64,000 bases of DNA from an uncultured Shewanella sp. GTDB lineage: Bacteria > Pseudomonadota > Gammaproteobacteria > Enterobacterales > Shewanellaceae. The DNA is taken from the NCBI RefSeq assembly GCF_947495455.1, contig NZ_CANLZC010000008.1, forward strand, positions 1-64,000. The letters run 5' to 3'. Below the pieces are notes generated by a model. The model ran no database searches, had not been told where the DNA came from, and saw nothing but the letters and a program-made list of their open reading frames with translations. This document shows, piece after piece, positions 57,519-64,000 of this stretch. Within the stretch, counting starts at the first letter, position 1, and the number at the start of each line of letters is the position of its first letter. The translations under genes were made by a program, and so were the position numbers.

Positions 57519-58457
57519 TTGTCTACACATGCGAATTATTTTGATCGTCGTTTTTCTTTAAATCTATTGCATCCTAAGTTTTGGCTATCTTGGGTCGGCA
57601 TTGGTATTTTGGTGTTGTTTTCCTTATTGCCCGCTTGTATACGGGATCCCATTGCTAGAGTGTTAGCCAAGTTAGTGATGAAAATCGCGAAAAAACCCAT
57701 TAGAGTGGCGAGAGCCAATTTAACTTTGTGTTTTCCTGAGTATTCGGCCCAGAAAATCGATGACCTCATTACTCGTAATGTGGAAAATTTTGCCATGATT
57801 TTATTGGGGCAAGCCGAATTGCTGCTCCGTGGTGAAGCGCATTTACGAAAACGCGTTAAGGTTACAGGCCTTGAGCATGTGCATCAGGCGCGAGCACATA
57901 AGCAACCCATTATTTTTGTTATGCCACATGTGTGGGGCATAGATTATGCGGGTTTGAGGCTTAATATAGAGTTGCCCATGGTTACTATGGCAAAAGCCCA
58001 CCGTAACGACTTGTTTAACTGGTTTAATAACCGTATGCGCAGTACCCATGGGGGTGGTGTTTATATGCGAGAAGCGGGCATTCGTGCGCTGCTGAGCGAG
58101 CTTAAGCAAGATAACAGTTTCTTTTATTTACCCGATGAAGACTTAGGTCCTGATAAAAGTGTTTTTGCGCCCTTTTTAGGCACCACAAAAGCCACCTTGC
58201 CCGTTGTGGGACGGCTCGCAAAAGCGGGCAATGCGCAAGTTATGCCAATACAAATAGGCTATAACCAGAAAACAAGACAATTTGATTTAACGGTTTTGCC
58301 GGCCATTAAGCCCAGTACCATGCAAGGTAAAGAAAACGAAGCCCTTGCCCTTAACAAAGCGGTGGAGCAAGTCATTTTGGCGTATCCTGAGCAATACATG
58401 TGGTTTTTAAGAGTACTCAAAACGCGTCCTGAAGGTGAACCCGATATTTATTCTTGA
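57519..58457 (+). CDS. lpxM: LpxM-like lipid A acyltransferase
   Basis: A 312-residue inner-membrane-anchored acyltransferase of the LpxL/LpxM family, which adds a secondary acyl chain (myristoyl in the E. coli LpxM case) to Kdo2-lipid IVA. An N-terminal helix (~22-40) is followed by the catalytic motif HVWGID (His137-x4-Asp142). The downstream blocks FFYLPDEDLGPDKS and ATLPVVGRLAKAGN match the family. The start is TTG 57519, with gagg eight bases upstream; no in-frame ATG lies near. Whether it makes a myristoyl or another chain transfer cannot be read from sequence. Confidence 0.9.
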   Translation: MSTHANYFDRRFSLNLLHPKFWLSWVGIGILVLFSLLPACIRDPIARVLAKLVMKIAKKPIRVARANLTLCFPEYSAQKIDDLITRNVENFAMILLGQAELLLRGEAHLRKRVKVTGLEHVHQARAHKQPIIFVMPHVWGIDYAGLRLNIELPMVTMAKAHRNDLFNWFNNRMRSTHGGGVYMREAGIRALLSELKQDNSFFYLPDEDLGPDKSVFAPFLGTTKATLPVVGRLAKAGNAQVMPIQIGYNQKTRQFDLTVLPAIKPSTMQGKENEALALNKAVEQVILAYPEQYMWFLRVLKTRPEGEPDIYS

Positions 58458-58503
58458 TCCCAAGAGAAAGTCGTAATGAATAAGAAAACTAAGGAGTAAA
58501 CCT

Positions 58504-58911
58504 ATGACAAGGGAATATAAAGGCCGCTGTTTATGCCACAGTGTAGAATTTACCATCACAGGTGAATTTGATTGTTTCTTTCTCTGTCATTGTAGCAGAT
58601 GTCAAAAAGGCACAGGCACAGCCCATGGAGCGAATCTGTTCGCAACTAAAGCTGAGTTAACTTGGCTTACTGGTGAGAGTCATGTGCGTCAATTTAAGGT
58701 GCCCGATACTCTGCATCAACGGGCCTTTTGTGAGAGGTGTGGCGCCGCTATGCCAAATTTACAAATGGATGGCAAGCTATTAGTCGTACCTGCTGGCAGC
58801 CTTGATACTCCATTTGATATTAAGCCAAATGCACACATTTGTTGTGATGATAGGGCTGAGTGGGACACAGAGTTACACACGCTTGCTTGTGTGCCCGGTT
58901 TACCCACATAG
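58504..58911 (+). CDS. GFA-family (CENP-V/GFA) zinc protein
   Basis: A 135-residue protein of the glutathione-dependent formaldehyde-activating (GFA) fold. Zinc-site cysteines are in GRCLCHS, CHCSRCQ and FCERCG. GTAHGANLFATKAELTW is the family middle. Enzymatic claims for the family are uneven, so I leave the reaction open. aaggag precedes the ATG. It follows the lpxM-like gene by 46 bp. Confidence 0.88.
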   Translation: MTREYKGRCLCHSVEFTITGEFDCFFLCHCSRCQKGTGTAHGANLFATKAELTWLTGESHVRQFKVPDTLHQRAFCERCGAAMPNLQMDGKLLVVPAGSLDTPFDIKPNAHICCDDRAEWDTELHTLACVPGLPT

Positions 58912-59736
58912 AATGAACAACTTGTTTGAATAAAATGCCGTTTTTTGCAAGAGTTTATCACTAGAGCTGCGTGCCACATTCGCTCGAATAAAAAGACGAC
59001 GACCCTGCGTGTTAAGCTTGAACGTGTTGAGCTTGAAGGCATTTTATACTGATAGAGCTAAAGGATTGGAGAGATCGTCATTGCTCAAGTATATAAGTAA
59101 GCTTTTAAGTGAAAGTGACCACATTTTTTATGTGTTCCCTTGGCATATAGGGTGTTGGTTAAGTGTGTGGGTTAGTCGACCTTCATTGATATTTATTGCC
59201 TGTCGCAGACTGATGTGCAGATACCTCTGTAGCACGCTATAAACTCATCCCTGAGCGCTCTACGACTTCAAATGACATCCTTGTCTAACGGCCAGCCAAA
59301 TATCCCTATTTGTCGCTCATAGGAGCCATTTTATGGCTTTCGCCTTGAAATCGAAGCCCTCTAGTTCATTTACACTGATTTGAAAAATAAAAATAAAAAT
59401 AAAAATAAAAGCAGGGTGTTTCTTCGGGTTACGTTTTGAGTTTCAATTGTGATTTTCTGTTGAATAAAGAGCATCTTTGAATGAAGGCTGAGCATTTTTT
59501 ATTTGGATTAATTGATATTGGTTAAGTATATTAGTCTAAAAATAATTGTGGGTGGTTTGATAGTATTGGTATCCATGATTGCGCCTCAAAAGAAGATCAT
59601 AAGATAATAACTGGCTCATCGGATCAAGCTAGCCATTATGTTGGTTGAAAAATAACCCACTACTTTTTCCTTAAGATTGGATAATGGGTCATTCTATTTT
59701 TAACTATTATAAGGAAATAACACATAAAAACGAACG
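58912..59736. other. 825-bp intergenic region
   Basis: I found no ORF with a ribosome site or family resemblance. A short hexanucleotide run, AAAAAT repeated about four times, lies near 59383-59408. The 3' end of the glycine-rich gene borders it. Confidence 0.45.
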
Positions 59737-61155
59737 CTAATTAGAGTCAACGAAAAAAATCCATTCAAAGTAGCCATAATTGGAATCTTGTATTGTGTAA
59801 GAGGATAAGTCTTGGCAATAGTCTATATAATCTGAATTGGCATTAGACCCTTTAGGATAAGAAAAATTGCCGCCAGCGCCGCCAGTACTATAATCATCAG
59901 CACTGCCACCACCGCCAAAGCCACCACCACCATTATTCCCAGCGGTGCCACCATTGCCATAATCACCTCGAGATGAAAAATCACCATTATACCAACCATA
60001 GGTACCTTCTCCACCTACACCTGCTGTTCCTGAATCACCATCAGATCCAGCTGAACCAGCAGCAGCATAGGTTTCAATATTGTCTTCCGTTAGCATCGTA
60101 CTACAATCTAGCTGATTAGTGGTGCCGCCGCCTCCACCTTCAACTCCCCAATCCCCATTTACAACTGCAATTGTCCCATATCCACCTTGTTTTGATGAGC
60201 AGAGACTGTCATCTGCCATCAATGCTTTGCCATCCCCTCCATCAATACCAGTATCTCCTGAAGAAGCAGCCTCACCACCACCACCAGCGACCAATAGTAA
60301 TTGTCCATCAGATGAAGCATCCCAGAGTGCGGTGCTATTATCGTCAATATATTGGGTTGAAATGACAGTACTCCCGCCTAAATAGCCTAATATAAAACGC
60401 AGATAATCATCTGTATCATTACTGTCTTTTAGATCTTGTAGTGTAGTTATAGTAGCAGATACTCCACCTTCACCTCCGATGCCCTCATCGTCATCTTTCC
60501 CAGAGGCACCATAAGCATATAAACAAGTCGTATCGGTATTTGATACCGTTGAGTCATTATCACCCAGCTCTATACTGAGGTATAGCTGGACATATTCCTT
60601 AATGTCATCCAAATCCAGCGTATAATAGCTGTCACAGTCGCTGTTATCAAATTTTGATTTTACTGATATGGCAGCATCAAAATCAACCGAGTCAGAACTG
60701 TCACCTACATCATAAGTTGATATTTTTAAAGGGCACTCTTCATTTTGGTCTAGATAATAATCAATGTAGTCTGAGTATATTGTAATTGGTAGAGTACTTG
60801 AGTAACTGCTTTCGAAATTAATGTCATTAGTATTTTCAATGCTCATAGAAAGTTCAACTAGATAATTGCCAGCATGAAGAAAATGGTTACGACGTTCGCG
60901 GTGATCAGTGCCGTGATCGATCACCGTAATTTCATTAGTCTCTAAATCTGTAATGGTATAACGGATAGCAGTCACCTCATGAACGTCAGGTATAATGGAA
61001 TGACTGCTATCCATAATTAGCTCGGAATCATTACCGCTTTTAATGAGGGTTAATACAGCTTCAGGATCGGAGGTAGCGGGGTTATTACCATCGTTACAGG
61101 CTGATACAACAAGAATGGCAAAGAAAAGAAAGAATTTAATTGATTTTGTTATCAT
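59737..61155 (-). CDS. glycine-rich surface lipoprotein
   Basis: A 472-residue lipoprotein: leader with VVSAC (Cys20 acylated). Residues ~30-170 form an immunoglobulin-like or beta-rich region with many Asp/Ser. From ~280 a glycine-rich domain appears: LLLVAGGGGEAAS, then a series such as NGGGGFGGGGSADDYSTGG and GAGGNFSYPKG. This pattern resembles the Gly_rich (ALK-type) domain. The ATG at 61155 is in a gataacaaaatc-type context. The role is unknown; an adhesin or binding role is possible. A 16-bp perfect palindrome lies about 170 bp upstream. Confidence 0.75.
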   Translation of the reverse strand: MITKSIKFFLFFAILVVSACNDGNNPATSDPEAVLTLIKSGNDSELIMDSSHSIIPDVHEVTAIRYTITDLETNEITVIDHGTDHRERRNHFLHAGNYLVELSMSIENTNDINFESSYSSTLPITIYSDYIDYYLDQNEECPLKISTYDVGDSSDSVDFDAAISVKSKFDNSDCDSYYTLDLDDIKEYVQLYLSIELGDNDSTVSNTDTTCLYAYGASGKDDDEGIGGEGGVSATITTLQDLKDSNDTDDYLRFILGYLGGSTVISTQYIDDNSTALWDASSDGQLLLVAGGGGEAASSGDTGIDGGDGKALMADDSLCSSKQGGYGTIAVVNGDWGVEGGGGGTTNQLDCSTMLTEDNIETYAAAGSAGSDGDSGTAGVGGEGTYGWYNGDFSSRGDYGNGGTAGNNGGGGFGGGGSADDYSTGGAGGNFSYPKGSNANSDYIDYCQDLSSYTIQDSNYGYFEWIFFVDSN

Positions 61156-61749
61156 AATTATAAGCCTTTAGTACATTAATGTAGGTTGAGGTGTAATTGT
61201 AGTTTATTTGTTAACTTGATCTGGTTGACTAGGTCAAATTCTTGGTCTGAACAGGATGTTGCTCAGGAAAATAACCAAGACACAAGACAATCAAGGCATA
61301 TGTGGACGCTTCCGCTGAGTCAAGGGATAAAATGCCAAGACTTTTGTCTTGGCATTTTATCTTTAAGTCGCTTAAGTTTGTCTCTTCGTTTGATACTTGT
61401 TGACTGACTTTTCTCGCTTTAATCGATAGTGCTGACAACCGTTGATAATAGGAAAAGCGGGCTTAACAAGCTTATGCTTGCGCCTCTAATGCCTAGTTAT
61501 TAAATAGATTGACGAGCCAATACAACCAATAAAAAATAAACACTCAGACGGATTGCTAACGTTAAGTCATACCCTTGCCTTTGGTGGGTCTATGTTGGTT
61601 TTTCAGAAAACAGCTAAGCTATAACTTTATTAACTTCAACAAGATGTTAAAGTGTTTTGAAATTTAGAGTCCAAAGATCAGCAAGCGTTTGGTAGTACTA
61701 GCCCGCTCTACTATGATTGCTTTTTTAATTAACATTGTGGATGGTAATA
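61156..61749. other. intergenic region with a long palindrome
   Basis: About 590 bp between the divergent lipoprotein and CcbP-like genes. It holds the palindrome at 61326-61361. I see no credible gene; the ORFs across the palindrome have no ribosome site or family resemblance. Confidence 0.45.
61326..61361. repeat. 16-bp perfect palindrome with TTTT loop
   Basis: GATAAAATGCCAAGAC (61326-61341) is followed by TTTT and the perfect inverse complement GTCTTGGCATTTTATC (61346-61361). The stem is very stable. It is upstream of the glycine-rich lipoprotein gene, not after any gene with a matching orientation. Confidence 0.9.
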
Positions 61750-62082
61750 ATGAGAGCAGAAATAGAAGAGCGCATTCAGATGGAAATTATAGTGGATTGC
61801 TATGATACAGAAGAAGCTGCTATGGGGTGGTATTGCTATCTTGAAAATAACCTTGAATTTCCATTTTATGCAACAAGTACTAAAGGTAAATCAAAACTGA
61901 CTATCGTAGGGTTAGCTGATGCTTCAGAATGCCATAGTCACATGTATGTTTTAGTCGATTTTGACGGTAATGATGAATTGCTGTTCCCTCTAGAAAATAT
62001 TGAGCCATTAGGTACTAGCAATAATGCTTCCCAAGCTATAGAAGATTGGAAATATTGGTTAAGGCAAGGGTACTGTTTTTAA
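61750..62082 (+). CDS. CcbP-family calcium-binding protein
   Basis: A 110-residue acidic protein of the CcbP (calcium-binding) family as I recognise it. MEIIVDCYDTEEAAMGWYCY, LEFPFYA, and the C-terminal AIEDWKYWLRQGY are the family blocks. Calcium binding by its acidic patches is a family-level statement. I use ATG 61750; ATG 61741 and TTG 61735 are possible starts. Isolated gene. Confidence 0.75.
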   Translation: MRAEIEERIQMEIIVDCYDTEEAAMGWYCYLENNLEFPFYATSTKGKSKLTIVGLADASECHSHMYVLVDFDGNDELLFPLENIEPLGTSNNASQAIEDWKYWLRQGYCF

Positions 62083-62288
62083 AAGTTTAGATTTTCAGAA
62101 TAATCAACACACATGAACCTTTTCTTGCTTTGACGGCAAAACAAGAGGTAACTCATTTATTAAAGAGCAATATTCAGTGCTATCATTCAGTGCATTGAAG
62201 AGGTGAATATTGCTCATTCATTGACTATATGGTTAGACGATAAATTATCAGGTGCCAAATGATCAGGTGATAAATATCAGACAATAAG

Positions 62289-63323
62289 TTAGTAGTACTT
62301 ATCACATTCATAAACGGATGTGGATTGATAATGATCACGGGGTTGACTCACATTAGTATAGCGGGTACCTAGCGTATTGGGTCCGTTATTAATGGATTGA
62401 TTTGCCACGGCGCAGGCATCGTCATTACTGTTATTTTCACAAAAATCATCGTAATACAGGCCGTTCATCGCGCCTACAATCACTCCATTGCCTTCTTGAC
62501 CACATTGCCATTGAGGCGGCGCTAAGTGCTCCCAATAACTGCGATCGCCAAACAATAGACGCATCATGTCGTCTTCATATAACCCTACCCAGTTAAAGGT
62601 CCACATAAAGATTGAATTAATATTCTCCATATGCTGAATATCACCGCTGATGGAGTCAAAGGCGTTATTATCGGCGATTAAGCCAAAAGTCCCTATCAAG
62701 GGGCCGCCCACAGACAAACCACACTGAATACCCCATTGGGCACATTGAGCATTGGCGGCTTCGGTATCTGCATTATCATCAACATCGATGATCAGTAGGT
62801 TTTCATCGTGACCACCTAATTGTGCTAGGTTTTGTTTAATGGCGGTCACGTATGGCGTATTTAACTCAGTTGCAGGATACACACCCCAAAACTTACGCAT
62901 GCTGCCATCGCCTTCACCGACGACGGTTTTGACTGTTTGTCTAATATCGGCATAATCGGCATCGGTTTTAGTGGTTGATTTAATATCAAACCACACTGCT
63001 GCAATGTGCATACTCAGCTCTGCGGCGTTTAAAATCTCAGATAGATTGACGGCAACATCATCGCCATCGTGGTACGCACACCAAGTTTCAGCACAGGTTT
63101 TTTCCGCCGGCACATCATCACGGTGGGTGATATCAATTTCAATGGCATTAATGCTCAAATCATTATTTGCCGCATTGAGTGCCGACATACTGTTAACACG
63201 ATGGGCAAATACCCATGCCGCATCTGATGCAACTGCGCTTGTGGTCAAAAATGAGTGACTCAGTGCGCTGGCAGAAATAAGCAAACCTGTTATTAATTTA
63301 TTTATTTTATTATACATTTCCAT
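62289..63323 (-). CDS. secreted sphingomyelinase-D/GDPD-like phosphodiesterase
   Basis: A 344-residue exported enzyme with a signal peptide to about residue 33 (TTSAVAS). The active-site layout is that of the GDPD/SMaseD TIM barrel: His41 in FAHRVNS, Glu62 and Asp64 in NAIEIDI, His85 in CAYHDGD, then VWFDIKS near 110-116. The FDIKS segment and HRVN opening are closer to sphingomyelinase D than to typical glycerophosphodiesterases. A phospholipid- or sphingolipid-cleaving role is inferred. ATG at 63323; an in-frame ATG at 63317 is possible. Confidence 0.75.
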   Translation of the reverse strand: MEMYNKINKLITGLLISASALSHSFLTTSAVASDAAWVFAHRVNSMSALNAANNDLSINAIEIDITHRDDVPAEKTCAETWCAYHDGDDVAVNLSEILNAAELSMHIAAVWFDIKSTTKTDADYADIRQTVKTVVGEGDGSMRKFWGVYPATELNTPYVTAIKQNLAQLGGHDENLLIIDVDDNADTEAANAQCAQWGIQCGLSVGGPLIGTFGLIADNNAFDSISGDIQHMENINSIFMWTFNWVGLYEDDMMRLLFGDRSYWEHLAPPQWQCGQEGNGVIVGAMNGLYYDDFCENNSNDDACAVANQSINNGPNTLGTRYTNVSQPRDHYQSTSVYECDKYY

Positions 63324-63656
63324 AAATAGACTGAAAGCCGTCGTCTCAGATCAAGGCTACGCAGTGTATTGATTTTTATGAAATGTAGCAAGTTAGTTGT
63401 GTTAGTGTTTTGCAGTGTCAATATTTTGTAGTGTTTTATGCTGGAGCAATCGAGTTAGGATGAACAAAAGTGTGAGTTACAGCTAACACTTGAGGCTCAT
63501 ATTACGAGGATCTCGAAATGTTTTATAATGAGGTGAGGTTTTAATACATATTAGTGGCGTAAACTTTAGTGTGATCGGTTCACATTCTTTGTAAGTTTAG
63601 CCGATAGACGTGCTCTGATCCGCAAAGTGTCATGTGTCATTTTATTGGGAAAATAT
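63324..63656. other. intergenic region before the edge fragment
   Basis: About 333 bp with no strong gene signal. The reading frame of the sulfotransferase-like fragment is already open from 63570. Confidence 0.35.
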
Positions 63657-64000
63657 ATGATGAACAATGGATTGCCAACCAAGGTGAGAGAGCTTCATAA
63701 CCATCACTTTGATTTGACTATTTGGAACGAGTTTGTATTTCGAGATGACCAGTACAGATCTCAGTGGAATACAGTACTGCGACATTGCAGTTTCGATTAT
63801 ATGGAGGCCCATGCTAGCAAAAGTGTGCCTCTTGGTGGGGCTTTTTGGCATGGAGGTGCTCAGACCTTCATTTATAAAGGGAACAATGGGCGTTGGAGGG
63901 AGGAACTTTCAACAGACGATATTGCTCGATATGAGCAACGTGCTGTATTTGAATTAGGGAGCAACTGTGCTCACTGGCTCGCAACGGGTGAATCAACAGG
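63657..64000 (+). CDS. sulfotransferase-like C-terminal fragment (runs off the window)
   Basis: A frame open from ATG 63657 (a second ATG follows at 63660) to the window edge. Its translation contains HCSFDYMEAHASKSVPLGG, then GNNGRWREELSTDDIARYE and a GSNCAHWLATGE end. That resembles the C-terminal part of sulfotransferase-domain proteins. The N-terminal P-loop region that binds PAPS would need more than 150 residues upstream, but the frame is closed by a stop at 63567-63569. It is therefore probably a truncated relic or a displaced start; the 3' end is not seen. Confidence 0.55.
   Translation, partial: MMNNGLPTKVRELHNHHFDLTIWNEFVFRDDQYRSQWNTVLRHCSFDYMEAHASKSVPLGGAFWHGGAQTFIYKGNNGRWREELSTDDIARYEQRAVFELGSNCAHWLATGEST

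Noticed and set aside
59009..59242. 77-codon ORF in the 825-bp gap
   Set aside because: No ribosome site, odd composition, no family resemblance.
61229..61438. Short ORFs over the 61-kb palindrome
   Set aside because: They read through the palindrome and lack starts with ribosome sites.

Overview
The window looks like a chromosomal segment from a gammaproteobacterium of the Shewanellaceae (Shewanella or Parashewanella). I infer this from AT-leaning composition, the proQ-prc-pepN run beside msrC and a split letA/letB, speA and speB flanking a eukaryotic-type AdoMet decarboxylase, and pheS-pheT-ihfA. I could not confirm it by database search. About 50 protein genes are supported. I saw no rRNA, tRNA, CRISPR array, transposase or integrase.

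Layout. 0.2-6 kb: NADP-glutamate dehydrogenase, an exported cupin, a 607-residue effector-like protein, a 266-bp MITE-like element and a type II NADH dehydrogenase. 6.5-13 kb: a one-direction cluster (ethanolamine-type permease, glutamine-synthetase-like ligase, aldehyde dehydrogenase, iron alcohol dehydrogenase, class I amidotransferase hydrolase) that reads as a complete gamma-glutamylation route for ethanolamine or a related amino alcohol. It contains a decaying tandem duplication at one gene junction. 13-25 kb: envelope lipid transport (letA split in two, letB), msrC, proQ, prc, pepN and an SGNH hydrolase. 25-27.5 kb: a quinone-oxidoreductase-like MDR gene divergent from a LysR regulator. 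27.7-31.9 kb: GT2, VTT/TVP38, ArnT-like GT39 and UDP-glucuronate-epimerase-like genes, probably a lipid-linked sugar system that decorates the envelope.

31.9-39 kb is accessory: a strongly acidic 18-residue-repeat exported protein, a beta-propeller-like lipoprotein, a 656-residue orphan, a HEPN-like plus zinc-ribbon protein and a membrane-anchored orphan, with an attC-like hairpin upstream of the HEPN gene. 39-43.5 kb: an ABC-2 exporter pair, YceH, a queuosine precursor transporter and a CvfB-like RNA-binding protein. 43.8-48.1 kb: polyamine genes (speA, eukaryotic-type AdoMetDC, speB). 48.1-51.8 kb: pdxH, YceI, DUF3802-like, retropepsin-like lipoprotein, CHMI-like tautomerase and a P-loop kinase-like gene with a hairpin over its ribosome site. 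51.8-59 kb: a chemoreceptor, pheS-pheT-ihfA, an lpxM-like acyltransferase and a GFA protein. 59-64 kb is accessory again: a glycine-rich lipoprotein, a CcbP-like protein, a secreted sphingomyelinase-D/GDPD-like enzyme and, at the edge, a sulfotransferase-like C-terminal fragment.

Strongest leads: the gamma-glutamylation cluster with its molecular fossil, the HEPN/zinc-ribbon gene next to an attC-like site, the repeat-expanded eukaryotic-type AdoMet decarboxylase, and the acidic repeat protein.
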